Of a stretch of 64,000 nucleotides of DNA, positions 51,483-61,182 are shown piece after piece. Origin of the DNA: UBA10161 sp964581105. Its GTDB lineage: Archaea; Micrarchaeota; Micrarchaeia; Anstonellales; Anstonellaceae. The stretch covers positions 1 to 64,000 of the forward strand of contig CAZOMB010000001.1 in the NCBI GenBank assembly GCA_964581105.1, read 5' to 3'. The notes under the pieces are model-generated. The model saw nothing but the letters and a program-made list of their open reading frames with translations. It had not been told where the DNA came from and ran no database searches. Each line of letters begins with the position of its first letter. The stretch's first letter is position 1. The position numbers and the translations under genes were made by a program.

Positions 51483-53099
51483 ATGGCATCTGCTTCCTAT
51501 AGTTATTTAGACAAGGCATGGCGTTCTACCTGCAACGTTGTTCTTGGCAAGGATATTGGCAGCCTAAAAGAATACAAACCATGGCTAACAGAATTTACAG
51601 ATCCAATTCGGATGCATAAGTCCAGCATTGGAGGTTCTGACGTAGTTTTTGCAATCAACAATTATTGCAAAGGGGCCGCATTTGCAAGCCTTGAAGAAAT
51701 AGACTTCAACAAAAAGTTTGAGCCTATCAACATAAATGAAGTTAAGGACATGGATTCCATCATTGAAGCAGTGCAGGAGAGAATTTCCTATACTGGCAGT
51801 GTGGTGTTGGGCAACTCAAAAGTCGTTTCAGGCTCAACAAATGTAATGGAATCGCATTTTGTTCTTGATTCAGCTTTTGTGAGTGATTCCAAGTATGTAG
51901 CCTATAGCACATATACAAGATATACTGAAAGGGTTTTTGGCTGCAACAATGATGTTAAGTCCAATATGGTGATATCCGGGCTGGACGCTGGAATGGACAT
52001 CCGCTGCCTTGGGATATATGGATCATACCTGTGCAGTGACAGCTATTATGTTTCCGGGTGCGAAGATTGCCGCGATGCCATCTTCTGCTTTAACTTGGTA
52101 GGCAAAAATTGTGTTATTGGCAATCTTGAGCTTTCACGGGAAAAATACACAAAAGTGAAAGCTGCTTTGGTTGAACAGATGTCAGACGAGCTTTCTAAAA
52201 AGAAGCACCTCCCCTCTATTATGGAAATAGTAGGAAAATGCAAAGAAGATTCGCACCAGAATCAGGAGATATTTGAGGAAGTAAGAAAAAAGACACGCTC
52301 TGTTGAGGCAACTGACATGAAGCCCATTGAAAAGGCTTTTGCAAAAACATGCAAGGTTGTATTTGGAACCAATCTGCCTGGCAACATCAGTAATTACGAG
52401 AACTGGCTGATAAGAAATGTCAAGGATGTAATGGAAGCCAAATCAACCATCAGTGGAAAGGAAGTGATAGTTGGAGATTTTGCACCATATAACCTATATC
52501 CAAAAAACAGGCTGGTAAGATTGCAGGAGGCAAGAGCTGCTGCTGAACTTCTCAAGATTGACGAAAAAGATGCGTTAACTTTGAGTCTTATGAATGCACA
52601 TGAAAAACTTTCCAAAATTGCATATTTCAAGACAGAGTCAAGGTTGCGGGAAAATTTCAACCTGGTCAAAGCTCCTGTTGCTTACAACGCACGCGACTGC
52701 TACCGGGGGAGCATATACTCCAACGTAAAGTGTTCAATATGCTCTCACTGGCCCAGAAACTCTGAATATAACGCTGGATGCAGCACATCTTTTTCCTGTT
52801 CTTTTTGCATAAACACTTATTTTTCCAACCTCAGTAACCGCTGCTTTGAGATTGACAGCTGCAACAGCTGCTCAGACTGCTATTATTGCCACAATTGCGA
52901 AAATCTGAGCAACTGCATGTTTTGCTTTAATGTGAAGAATTTGCGCTATGCTATTGGGAATGTTGAGGTGGGAAGGGAAAAATATGCTAAAATAAAAAAG
53001 CTTGCACTGGATGAAATAGTCTCCAGGCTTGAAAAGAAAGGGGAACTTGGCTTTGGCATATATGATTTGGGTTGTTGGAATGGAAAGGGAAAAGACTAA
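51483..53099 (+). CDS. Cys-rich two-module protein, family copy 4
   Basis: This 538-aa paralogue of the 18.3-23.0 kb cluster lies alone, between purH and nadM. Module 1: STCNVVLGKDIGSLKEYKPW ... AIFCFNLVGKNCVIGNLELSR; module 2: VVFGTNLPGNISNYENW ... HWPRNSEYNAGC ... CSDCYYCHNCENLSNCMFCF. It is closest by eye to copy 1 and keeps most Cys. The N-terminus (SYSYLDKAWRSTC) aligns with copy 3. Gaps of 36 bases to purH and an overlap with nadM show that it is embedded in a metabolic run. The function is unknown. Confidence 0.85.
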   Translation: MASASYSYLDKAWRSTCNVVLGKDIGSLKEYKPWLTEFTDPIRMHKSSIGGSDVVFAINNYCKGAAFASLEEIDFNKKFEPININEVKDMDSIIEAVQERISYTGSVVLGNSKVVSGSTNVMESHFVLDSAFVSDSKYVAYSTYTRYTERVFGCNNDVKSNMVISGLDAGMDIRCLGIYGSYLCSDSYYVSGCEDCRDAIFCFNLVGKNCVIGNLELSREKYTKVKAALVEQMSDELSKKKHLPSIMEIVGKCKEDSHQNQEIFEEVRKKTRSVEATDMKPIEKAFAKTCKVVFGTNLPGNISNYENWLIRNVKDVMEAKSTISGKEVIVGDFAPYNLYPKNRLVRLQEARAAAELLKIDEKDALTLSLMNAHEKLSKIAYFKTESRLRENFNLVKAPVAYNARDCYRGSIYSNVKCSICSHWPRNSEYNAGCSTSFSCSFCINTYFSNLSNRCFEIDSCNSCSDCYYCHNCENLSNCMFCFNVKNLRYAIGNVEVGREKYAKIKKLALDEIVSRLEKKGELGFGIYDLGCWNGKGKD

Positions 53100-53604
53100 G
53101 CCTGTTGCACTTTTTATTGGGCGTTTCCAGCCATTGCATTTGGGGCACTTTGCTGCCCTGCAATGGATTGCAAAAAAAAGCTCAGAAGTGATAATAGCAA
53201 TTGGAAGCTCACAATTGTCACATGATATTGAAAACCCTTTTACTGCCGATGAAAGGGAAAGAATGGCAAGCGCAGCTGTGAAGGAAGCAGGAATTTCACA
53301 AAAGTGCAGAATTGTTAAACTGGAAGATGTAAAGGATAATGATGAGTGGGTGAAGCATGTTGAAAAGCATGTTGGGAAATATGATTTGGTTTACTCAAAC
53401 AATGTTCTCATAAAAAGGCTGATGGAAAAAGGCGGCAAAAAGGTTGTTTCAGTCCCGTTTTTCAGAAGGGAGAAATATATTGGGACAAAAATAAGGGAAA
53501 AAATGGCACTTGGAAATGAATGGGAAAGCTCTGTTCCAAAAAGCGTTCTTTTGATACTTAAGGAAATTGGCGCTCAAGAAAGGATTAGGAAACTGAAAAG
53601 CTAG
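53080..53604 (+). CDS. nadM: Nicotinamide-nucleotide adenylyltransferase (NadM)
   Basis: This 174-aa archaeal NMN adenylyltransferase makes NAD from NMN and ATP. ALFIGRFQPLHLGHFAALQ holds the GRFQPxHxGH nucleotidyl-transfer motif; IIAIGSSQLSHDIENPFTAD and KYIGTKIREKM (with the ISxTxIR-like site) follow. ATG 53080 overlaps the end of the Cys-rich gene by 20 bases. The length is normal for archaeal NadM. Confidence 0.92.
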   Translation: MEREKTKPVALFIGRFQPLHLGHFAALQWIAKKSSEVIIAIGSSQLSHDIENPFTADERERMASAAVKEAGISQKCRIVKLEDVKDNDEWVKHVEKHVGKYDLVYSNNVLIKRLMEKGGKKVVSVPFFRREKYIGTKIREKMALGNEWESSVPKSVLLILKEIGAQERIRKLKS

Positions 53605-54223
53605 CTGATGGGACAATTGCCTGAACAGCTTTTTTTGCCTTTTCCTCCTTCTTTTTGTCATTTGCTTTGTCAAGAAGCACAGAAAAGCTGTTTTCCTTTT
53701 TTTCCACTTTGCCCTTTACTCCAAAAGAGGAAAGGATTGATTCTATCTTTTTTGAGTCATCTGATATTACCTCATGCACTTTTAGGGAATAAACAACAGA
53801 TTCCCCTGCTAAGGGATGGTTAAAATCAACTACTACGCGGCCTGAAGTGACGCTTTTTACTTTTGCAACAGCCTCGTCAAGAGCAAGAAGCATGCCTGCC
53901 TTTGGCTTGAAGTTTTGCTTCATGAATTCCTTTTCAGAAACCATGCGGATAAGCTCAGACTGCCTTTTGCCAAATGCCTTTTCAGGCTGCATGGTGAATT
54001 CTTCCTCCTTGCCAAGCTCAGAAGCAATTATTGCCTCTTCAATGCCAGGCAAGATTGCCCTTGTGCCAAATACCGCCAATTTTGGGCCGTAAAGAGCTGA
54101 CTCATTGTAAATTCCTGCTGATTTTGCAACAGACTCATAAGTAGTGTCAAATATTTGGCCTGTTTTCTGTACTTTGCCTGTGAACTCTATTTTCACCAAG
54201 TCCCCTTTTTTTGCCTTAACCAT
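53585..54223 (-). CDS. FKBP-type peptidyl-prolyl isomerase
   Basis: This 212-aa archaeal long-type FKBP has VKIEFTGKVQKTGQIFDTTY opening the FKBP fold, AILPGIEEAIIASELGKEEE and AFGKRQSELIRMV; an IF (insert in the flap) chaperone domain lies between about 85 and 140. The C-terminal about 65 residues are an archaeal extension of unknown role. The mRNA is probably leaderless (TATA TTTAAAAAA near 54236-54246). It overlaps the end of nadM (convergent). Confidence 0.9.
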   Translation of the reverse strand: MVKAKKGDLVKIEFTGKVQKTGQIFDTTYESVAKSAGIYNESALYGPKLAVFGTRAILPGIEEAIIASELGKEEEFTMQPEKAFGKRQSELIRMVSEKEFMKQNFKPKAGMLLALDEAVAKVKSVTSGRVVVDFNHPLAGESVVYSLKVHEVISDDSKKIESILSSFGVKGKVEKKENSFSVLLDKANDKKKEEKAKKAVQAIVPSASFSVS

Positions 54224-54326
54224 GCAAAATGCCCTCTTTTTTAAATGCTTTTAGTAAACATATCCTAATCCTTGATGCGAATATGGGAAATAAGGGTTAT
54301 TTAAATCTAATGTAATGGTGAAGCAA

Positions 54327-55487
54327 ATGGACAAATATGCCTGGTACAAATTGCTGGCAATCATTGTTGTAGGCGCATTTATACTTCAGGGATTTGCAAC
54401 TGGAGTCCTTTCAGGCGGAGGGCAGCAGACCCAGGAACAGGAGCAAGAGGGGGCAAGCTTTACTGGCAATGCATTTGCAAATGTGACTCTTGTGAGGTAT
54501 GAGCCATATCTTATTGTTGAAGGAGGGGGAACTGAGGCTGAAGAGGTAAAACAAGGGCTTATTGATGAGGGAATTGCAACCTATGCAGTGCCAAGCCAGG
54601 GAAAGCTGGTTGTAAGCCTGAAAACCTCAAAATCAGTTGTATCTGCTGCTTCAGAGTTTGAAAAGGCAAATGCATCTGCAATTGCCACTGCAGTAATAAG
54701 GACCCCTGAGGATGTCAGAGTACAGGGAGAAGGGATTGTTACAACTGCAAAAGGCACAAGCTTTAACCTGCAGATCAGGCCGATTCTTGAACAAGGCTCA
54801 GTACATGAGGCAAGTTTCCTTGCACGGGTTGAAAATGGCTATGTCACAGGCATCGGAGACTTTTCTATTATCCCTGAGTTTGTTGAAAATGCAGTTGTTT
54901 TTGCAGGCATTGTATCAGAAAAGAAAACTGGCTACTCTGTTGAAATTGCCTGGCAGAACAGGACTGCTGCAAGGCAAATCGTAAAAGAGCAGGGAGCAGA
55001 GTACCAGGAAAAGTCATATATTGCTATTTTGGAAAATGCCACCCTTGAGCAGCTTAATGCAGCAGCCTTGCAGGGCCAAAGTTACATAACAGGCACAAGG
55101 CAGGGAATCATAAGCGTGAAAAATGACTTTTCAGATATTGAGCTTGCTGGAGGCCAGCTTTTCGCATTAGGGCTTTTCCCCACTTTTCCCCCCTCTATTG
55201 CAACCTTTGAGAACCAGAGCACCAATGAAACTGCGCTTAGCCTTAATGAAAAGCTTGGGGAGCAGGGGATTTCAGCAGAAATTGCCTCAAGCTCAATTGT
55301 TGTTGTAAAGCTGCCTGAAACAATAGAGGCAAATGGAAAGGAATATTATACTGGTGAAGAGGAGTTTGAGGTTAAGGCTCCCAGTGAGATGAATGCCACA
55401 AATGTTACGCTTGTGCTTGATTTTGAGGCAATTGGAAGCCAGATAGTCAGGATTGCTGAAGTTTGGGAAGGCGACACCCAGAGTTGA
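54327..55487 (+). CDS. Membrane-anchored extracellular protein
   Basis: This 386-aa protein starts at ATG 54327 (GGTGAAG upstream, TATTTAAAT at 54299-54307). A single N-terminal TM or uncleaved signal (LLAIIVVGAFILQGFATGVL) is followed by a Gln/Glu linker and an external region with several N-x-S/T sites. The visible alternation of strands and helices (repeated E-V-x-x-x-L-I-D-E-G-I) suggests tandem small alpha/beta units, seen at about 70-110 and 300-345. The family is not recognised. Confidence 0.75.
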   Translation: MDKYAWYKLLAIIVVGAFILQGFATGVLSGGGQQTQEQEQEGASFTGNAFANVTLVRYEPYLIVEGGGTEAEEVKQGLIDEGIATYAVPSQGKLVVSLKTSKSVVSAASEFEKANASAIATAVIRTPEDVRVQGEGIVTTAKGTSFNLQIRPILEQGSVHEASFLARVENGYVTGIGDFSIIPEFVENAVVFAGIVSEKKTGYSVEIAWQNRTAARQIVKEQGAEYQEKSYIAILENATLEQLNAAALQGQSYITGTRQGIISVKNDFSDIELAGGQLFALGLFPTFPPSIATFENQSTNETALSLNEKLGEQGISAEIASSSIVVVKLPETIEANGKEYYTGEEEFEVKAPSEMNATNVTLVLDFEAIGSQIVRIAEVWEGDTQS

Positions 55488-55537
55488 ATCTTTATAAAGC
55501 TCAGCAGGGTTTTATGAGCAGCCTTAGAGGATAGTTT

Positions 55538-57190
55538 ATGGCAGACAAGCCAAGCCCAACAGACGCAAGGACCTATTACCACAGGGGAAATACCTATTAT
55601 GAGAAAGGGAATTATGAGAAGTCAATAGAGGCATATAATACCGCAATAATACTTAACCCGACTTTTTCAGAGGCTTATTTCAACAGGGGACTTTGCTATT
55701 ATAACCTAAAGAACTTTGACAAGGCAATTGCAGATTATACAAAATCAGCAGAGCTTGACCCAAAAAACCCAGTGATATACAATAACAGGGGGGATGCTTA
55801 TTACAGGAAGCAGGAATTCAATGTGGCAATTGAGGACTATGACAGGGCTTTGGCAATAAACCCAAAGTACTTGAAGGCATTCTACAACAGGGGGCTTGCC
55901 TATGCATGCCTTCAGGATTATGAAAAAGCTGTTGATGATTTTAGCGAAGTAATAAAGATAAACCCGAATTTTTCTGAAGCTTACCATATACGGGGGCTTG
56001 CCTATGATTACCTTAACCAGCTTGACAAGGCAATTTCTGACTATGACAAGGCAATTGAGCTTAATCCCAATTTCACAGAGGCAGTAAACCACAGGGAAAT
56101 AGCAAAAGGCAAGCAGTCTGGAGGCGGAGGGGGAGGAGCCTCTGCAGTTGGAGAGGCTACAAACCAGGGCATAAATGCAATCAAGCTCCTTACAAAGCCG
56201 ACAATGAAATTCAAGAATGTTGCTGGCATGCGAAGAATAAAGGAGCAGATAAATGAGGCAATTGTTTACCCGCTGCTAAAACCAGACCTTGCAAGGACTT
56301 ATGGAAAGCTTGCAGGAGGGGGAATAATGCTCTATGGCCCTCCTGGCTGCGGAAAGACATTTATAATGAAGGCTGCTGCAGGAGAATGCAATTCTACGTT
56401 TATCAATGCGAAAATCTCTGACATACTTGACATGTATGTTGGGAATACTGAAAAAAACCTGCACAATATCTTTGAGGCTGCAAGGAAAAACATCCCATGC
56501 ATAGTTTTCTTTGACGAAGTTGAGGCAATGGGTGGAAGAAGGGAAGACATGACCCAGTCAACCCAGTACATGAAAATTGCAGTCAACCAGATGCTTTTTG
56601 AGATGGACGGCGTTGAGTCAAACAATGAAAATGTGCTTGTGGTTGGAGCAACAAACGCCCCTTGGGATGTTGACCCTGCGCTGCGAAGGTCAGGAAGGTT
56701 TGGAAAGGCTATTTTCATATCAGAGCCAGACTACCAGTCAAGAGTGGATATACTGAAAATGCATACAAAAAAGGTGCCTGCAGCAAGCGGAATAGCATTC
56801 AGGAGGATTGCACTTGCAACAATAGGGTATGCCTCATCAGACCTGAAGGCAATTGTCCAGGAGGCTGCCGCAATCCCCTGGAGGGATGCGTTTAAGAGCG
56901 GAAGGCAGCGCGCTGTCACTACCGGAGATTTTATTGAGGCTGTAAAGAGAAAGAAATCATCGCTTCCGCCTTGGTATGAGCAGGCGAAAAAGCAGATAGG
57001 CCAGCAGGAGGAAAAGACGGTTGTTGATGGCAAGGAGCATATCAAAATAACTGAAAGCAAGCTTGCTGCAGCAGAAAAAGATGTCTTTAAGTCGCTTTTG
57101 GATGTCATAAAAAGAAGGAACGAGGTCTGGTACAAGGCCTATGTATTTATTGTCAGGCACGTTGGGCTTTATTTGCCAATGCCAGTTTAG
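55538..57190 (+). CDS. TPR-AAA+ ATPase fusion
   Basis: This 550-aa protein has five TPR repeats (about 8-190, each with N-R-G-x-x-Y and a P ending such as AIILNPTF, AELDPKN, ALAINPKY), a Gly-rich linker (SGGGGGGASAVGEA) and one AAA domain: Walker A YGPPGCGKTFIMKA near residue 265, Walker B IVFFDEVEAMGG near 325, sensor 1 VGATNAPWDVDP and arginine finger RRSGRFGKA. It resembles Vps4/katanin-type AAA proteins with TPR in place of MIT. A C-terminal helical tail follows (SLPPWYEQAKKQI). It is followed at 10 bases by a PrsW-type protease. Confidence 0.88.
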   Translation: MADKPSPTDARTYYHRGNTYYEKGNYEKSIEAYNTAIILNPTFSEAYFNRGLCYYNLKNFDKAIADYTKSAELDPKNPVIYNNRGDAYYRKQEFNVAIEDYDRALAINPKYLKAFYNRGLAYACLQDYEKAVDDFSEVIKINPNFSEAYHIRGLAYDYLNQLDKAISDYDKAIELNPNFTEAVNHREIAKGKQSGGGGGGASAVGEATNQGINAIKLLTKPTMKFKNVAGMRRIKEQINEAIVYPLLKPDLARTYGKLAGGGIMLYGPPGCGKTFIMKAAAGECNSTFINAKISDILDMYVGNTEKNLHNIFEAARKNIPCIVFFDEVEAMGGRREDMTQSTQYMKIAVNQMLFEMDGVESNNENVLVVGATNAPWDVDPALRRSGRFGKAIFISEPDYQSRVDILKMHTKKVPAASGIAFRRIALATIGYASSDLKAIVQEAAAIPWRDAFKSGRQRAVTTGDFIEAVKRKKSSLPPWYEQAKKQIGQQEEKTVVDGKEHIKITESKLAAAEKDVFKSLLDVIKRRNEVWYKAYVFIVRHVGLYLPMPV

Positions 57191-57200
57191 GAGGGGGCTT

Positions 57201-58703
57201 GTGAAAACAAAAGCAGCTTATGCATTTGCCCTTCTAGTTTTGCTTTGCCCGCTTGTTGCAGCAGACAGCCTTGCAGATGAGCTTGCTGATTTTGGGCTTG
57301 CTCTTGATGCGGAAATAAACATTGATAATGCGCCTCTTTTGTCAAGCCCGCAGATAATTTCAGTTGTCATTGCTGCAAACAACCCTTACAATTCTTCAAT
57401 GCCAATATATGCGCTAAGGCAGTCTGAAGCAGGCTGGGAAGTTGTAAAGCTTATTGGCGCTCTTCCCCCGAATTCTGAAAGCACTATTGAGCTTGAAGTT
57501 GAAGTTGAGTATGAAAAAGAGAGAAAAAAGACAACAAGGTATGCTGTTGTTGGAAGAGGAGGCGACGGGCAGCTTTATGGAAGGAACTTTTATGTTGTTG
57601 AGGACTGGGAGGCATATGAGAGCGAAATAAGGGACACTTTGTCAATCTCAGTAGTTACAGTTGTTCCGATTGTTGCAGTGCTTTTGATAATCCTGCTCAT
57701 TGCAATGGCACAAATAGCATATACCAGCAAAAGCCCTGGCGAAGAATACACCCTCAAGAGCCTTGTATTCCCTGCTGTTGAAGGAAAGCCTTTTGAGGAA
57801 AAGGTTGCAGACATAATGATACACCCTCTTATGATGGCATTTGAGGTTGCCTGCGTTATTGTGCTTGTTTTTGTTTTGTTTGATTCTCTTTCCCAATCTT
57901 CTGGCTTTGATGACGGGCTGAAAATACTGGCCCTTTCTGCTGTTGGCTCTTTTGCTGTTCCTTTCCTTTATTTTGCAGCAGCCTGGTATTTTGAGAAAAG
58001 GGAGGAAGGAAAGCCTTTGCGCTTTTTTGCAGGCATCTTTGTTTGGGGCATGTTTGCTGCATTTCTTTCGCTTTTAATAAGCTCTGGCATTGTCTCAGAG
58101 CTTAAGGGCTTTGAGTTTGCGCCCTATGCTTTGATTGCGACAATGCTCATTGCGCCTGTTGTAGAGGAAACCATAAAAGGATTTGGCATACTTTTCATGT
58201 CAGGACATCATGAGTACAATGATACCTTGACTGGCCTTTTGCTTGGCTTTACCTGTGGGGTTGGATTTGCATTTGTTGAAAACCTGTTTTACTTTTCCTC
58301 AAAAACCAACCCATTTGAAATAGGCCTTGTCAGCTGGGGCGCATTGATTCTTTACCGCTCATTCTTCAATACCCTTGCCCATGGCTGCTTTACTGCAGCT
58401 GTTTCAACTGCAATAGGCTATGCAAGAAGTGTTGACAGGCTCAAGAAGTTTGCAAGGATTGCCTTTGCCCCTGGAGTATTCCTTGCAATTGTAATACACT
58501 CAATATTCAACATGAGCGCCCTTGCAGACAACTTTGTGATAGCAAGCAGGCAGGTGCCTTTCTTTATATTCAACCCAATGCTCATCATTTTGCTTGCTGC
58601 AATGTTCTTCCTTGTGCTTGTGCTTGCCACAATAGACGAAAAGAAGAGGAAGGTTGCTGCAAAAGGGGCTAAGACGGGCTTGCACATGCGGCCTAACCCA
58701 TAA
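57201..58703 (+). CDS. PrsW-family intramembrane protease
   Basis: This 500-aa membrane protein has a GTG start at 57201 with a strong AGGAGGGGG site (57189-57197). A signal peptide (AYAFALLVLLCPLVAA) and an external domain to about 150 precede at least eight TM segments. The PrsW motifs are present: EETIKGFG near 321 (EExxK), FAFVENLFYF near 356 (FxxxEN) and NTLAHGCF near 390 (conserved His). PrsW proteases cut membrane anti-sigma factors in Bacillus; archaeal targets are unknown. The neighbouring TPR-AAA and pilin-like genes might supply partner or substrate. Confidence 0.85.
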   Translation: MKTKAAYAFALLVLLCPLVAADSLADELADFGLALDAEINIDNAPLLSSPQIISVVIAANNPYNSSMPIYALRQSEAGWEVVKLIGALPPNSESTIELEVEVEYEKERKKTTRYAVVGRGGDGQLYGRNFYVVEDWEAYESEIRDTLSISVVTVVPIVAVLLIILLIAMAQIAYTSKSPGEEYTLKSLVFPAVEGKPFEEKVADIMIHPLMMAFEVACVIVLVFVLFDSLSQSSGFDDGLKILALSAVGSFAVPFLYFAAAWYFEKREEGKPLRFFAGIFVWGMFAAFLSLLISSGIVSELKGFEFAPYALIATMLIAPVVEETIKGFGILFMSGHHEYNDTLTGLLLGFTCGVGFAFVENLFYFSSKTNPFEIGLVSWGALILYRSFFNTLAHGCFTAAVSTAIGYARSVDRLKKFARIAFAPGVFLAIVIHSIFNMSALADNFVIASRQVPFFIFNPMLIILLAAMFFLVLVLATIDEKKRKVAAKGAKTGLHMRPNP

Positions 58704-58734
58704 TTAATATTAACCATTGGTGGGGAATAATACT

Positions 58735-59169
58735 ATGAAACGCGGGCAGATAAGCACAGAAGTCCTGATTATAATAGGAATATTGCTGCTTTTGCTTATC
58801 CCTTTGCTTCTTTATGCATATTCAAAGGCAGGGATTGCAAGCGAGGATTTGGCAGTGCAAAAGGCTGAGTTTGCAGCTCAAAGGCTTGCAAGCCTTTCTG
58901 ACTCTGTCGGCTATTTGGGAGGGGCTGCTGCAGTGATTGATGAGATAGAGATTCCCCCTTATGTGAAGTCAGTGAAAGTAAATGGCTATGATATTGTTAT
59001 TGAAATGGATTCTACAGCAGGGAAAAAAGAGATAGTCAAAAGCTCGGAATTTCTGATAAAGGAAATAGGCTTTGAGAACATAACAAAAGCAGGGACTTAC
59101 TTTATTGAGGTAAAGGCACTGTCAAACTACACCCAGGGAGCAGAGCAGGTGCAGATGAGCCTGAAGTGA
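58735..59169 (+). CDS. Type IV pilin-like protein, class III signal peptide
   Basis: This 144-aa protein starts at ATG 58735 (GGTGGGG upstream). KRGQISTEVLIIIGILLLLL is a class III signal: cleavage after G, then QISTE with E at +5 and a long hydrophobic helix. The rest is a beta-rich globular head (VKSVKVNGYDIVIEMDSTAG). It is likely a minor pilin or surface subunit processed by a prepilin peptidase, none of which lies in the window. Confidence 0.85.
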   Translation: MKRGQISTEVLIIIGILLLLLIPLLLYAYSKAGIASEDLAVQKAEFAAQRLASLSDSVGYLGGAAAVIDEIEIPPYVKSVKVNGYDIVIEMDSTAGKKEIVKSSEFLIKEIGFENITKAGTYFIEVKALSNYTQGAEQVQMSLK

Positions 59170-60426
59170 TTAGCTTACTTCTTTCCCCTCTCCTTTTTTG
59201 GAGAGGACTTTTTTTCCGTCATATGCCGGCTTTCCCCTTAAGAATACTTTTTCTATTTTTCCATAAATCTTTTTTCCTTCAAAAGGAGTCCATTTGCACT
59301 TTGAAAGCCTGTTTTTTGCCTTTATTTTCCATTCTTCATTCATGTCAACCAAAACTATGTCCGCGTCAAAGCCTGGCCTTATGCTTCCCTTTCCCTTTAG
59401 GTTAAATGCCTTTGCAGGGTTTTCGCAGCACATGCGCACAACCTGCTGCAAGGAAACACGCTTTTTGTGGGCTGCGTGAAGCATGAGAGGAAGCAAAGTG
59501 CCCACACCTGGAAAGCCTGGCGCGCCATGCCTTTTTTGCCTTACCAAATGGGGAGCATGGTCCGAGGCTATAATTGTGTCATTGCCAATGCTTTTCCACA
59601 ATTCCTTTTGCTCTTTTTTGCAGCGAATGGGTGGATTTATTGTGCCCAAAAAGCCAAGCTCATGAAGGTCATTTAATGAAAGGAAAAGGTGGGCAGGGTT
59701 TATTTCATAGGTTGCTTTTTTGTATTTGCGGCACATTTTCACTTCAAGCGCAGTTGTAAGGTGGCACAAATGCACCCTTCTTTTGAACTTTTTTGCCTTT
59801 GAAAGTACGAACCTTGTTGCAGCCTGGGCTGCTTTCTTGTCCTTTATTTTCCAGTCCTCCCTGTATTTTTTGCTTCTTTGCAAAATCCTTTTTTCATCCT
59901 CTGCATGTATGCATATCGGCCTGTTTTTTGGGAATCTTTTGAAATGCTCATCAATTGCCCTTGCTGAGCACCTGAAGTGCTCATTTGGGGGAATAAGGAA
60001 CATTTTTATTGATGGAGAGTTGCTTTTTGCTGCCTGTTTTGCATTTGTTTCAGATGCCCCAAGCCTTATTTGAAAGTCGCAGCGGGCCTTTTTTGATACT
60101 TTTTTCCTTTTTTTCCTGTAAGCTGCAATTGTAACAGTAGGGGGCTTTGCATAGCTTGGCATGTCAATTATCGTTGTTACCCCGCCAGCAAGGGCTGATG
60201 CTGTCCCTGTTGAAAAGTCCTCTTTTCTTGTGTCTTCAGGGTCACGGAAATGCACATGTGCATCTATTGCCCCTGGCAGGGCAAATAAGCCTGATGCATC
60301 TATTTTCCTTGCGCCTTTTTTGGAAATTAGCCTGGCAACTTTGATTATTCTCCCCTTTTCAATTGCTATGTCAGCTTTTCTGACTGAATTTGGGGCAACT
60401 AATTTTGCGCCTTTTATTATTATCAT
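59170..60426 (-). CDS. pyrC: Dihydroorotase
   Basis: This 418-aa amidohydrolase closes carbamoyl-aspartate to dihydroorotate. LPGAIDAHVHFRDPEDTRKE holds the HxHxRD metal site; ASDHAPHLV near residue 300 has the catalytic Asp. Other metal His occur in HAEDEKR and HLCHLT. The start overlaps the pyrK stop (ATGA), so it is the last gene of the pyr operon. Length and motifs match archaeal and class I dihydroorotases. Confidence 0.93.
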   Translation of the reverse strand: MIIIKGAKLVAPNSVRKADIAIEKGRIIKVARLISKKGARKIDASGLFALPGAIDAHVHFRDPEDTRKEDFSTGTASALAGGVTTIIDMPSYAKPPTVTIAAYRKKRKKVSKKARCDFQIRLGASETNAKQAAKSNSPSIKMFLIPPNEHFRCSARAIDEHFKRFPKNRPICIHAEDEKRILQRSKKYREDWKIKDKKAAQAATRFVLSKAKKFKRRVHLCHLTTALEVKMCRKYKKATYEINPAHLFLSLNDLHELGFLGTINPPIRCKKEQKELWKSIGNDTIIASDHAPHLVRQKRHGAPGFPGVGTLLPLMLHAAHKKRVSLQQVVRMCCENPAKAFNLKGKGSIRPGFDADIVLVDMNEEWKIKAKNRLSKCKWTPFEGKKIYGKIEKVFLRGKPAYDGKKVLSKKGEGKEVS

Positions 60427-61178
60427 AATTTTACCTGCTTTCCTGTTTTGTCCCTCCAGAATTTCTCAAACTCAGGGTTGTCAAGTACTTCAAGGCCAAA
60501 TACAGGCCCGTCATGGCACACTATTCTGTCTCCCATTGAGCAGTGGCCGCATATGCCTATGCCGCACTTAAAGTGCCTTTCAAGAAGAAGCTGGCAGCCT
60601 GTTTTTTGCTTTTTTGCCATTCTTGCAACTGCGCCCATCATCTTCTCAGGCCCGCACGTGTATATAAAATCAAATTTCTGCTTTTTGAAAAGTTCCTGCA
60701 TTGCTGCAATTACATTTCCCTTTGTTCCCATTGAGCCGTCGTCAGTTGAAAAAACTGTTTTGCAGGGGGCAGGCTTCATTAGCAGCCCCTTTTTCCTTGC
60801 TCCGCAGATTGCAGTTGCAGGGATTTTCCTGCTTTTTGCTGATTTTGCAAGAAACCTGAGAGGAGCAAACCCATATCCTCCCCCAACCAGCAGGATATTC
60901 TTGCCATTCAGGCCAAACCCATTGCCATAAGGGCCGCGCACCCATATGTTGTCCCCTTTTTGCAGGCTGCACAGTTTTTTGCTGAATGGGCCTCTTGCGC
61001 CCACTGCTATTTCAAGAGGAGAAGTGCCTGCAATGCTGTAAGGCTTTTCATCAAAGCCAGGAAGCCAGAGCATTACAAACTGGCCAGGGTTTGCTTTAAT
61101 TTTAAGGTCAAGGAAAAGGGTTGTGACAATTTCATTTTCCTTTTCTGCTTTTGTTATCCTTGCAACTTGGTGCAGCAT
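60423..61178 (-). CDS. pyrK: Dihydroorotate dehydrogenase electron-transfer subunit
   Basis: This 251-aa PyrK passes electrons from DHOD to NAD+. The FAD part has GQFVMLWLPGFDEKPYSI; the NAD part has ILLVGGGYGFAPLRFLA; the 2Fe-2S site is CGIGICGHCSMGDRIVC (Cx4Cx2Cx7C). ATG 61178 follows the pyrD stop with a GTGAT site. Together with PyrD it forms the class 1B enzyme. Confidence 0.93.
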   Translation of the reverse strand: MLHQVARITKAEKENEIVTTLFLDLKIKANPGQFVMLWLPGFDEKPYSIAGTSPLEIAVGARGPFSKKLCSLQKGDNIWVRGPYGNGFGLNGKNILLVGGGYGFAPLRFLAKSAKSRKIPATAICGARKKGLLMKPAPCKTVFSTDDGSMGTKGNVIAAMQELFKKQKFDFIYTCGPEKMMGAVARMAKKQKTGCQLLLERHFKCGIGICGHCSMGDRIVCHDGPVFGLEVLDNPEFEKFWRDKTGKQVKL

Positions 61179-61182
61179 AAAA

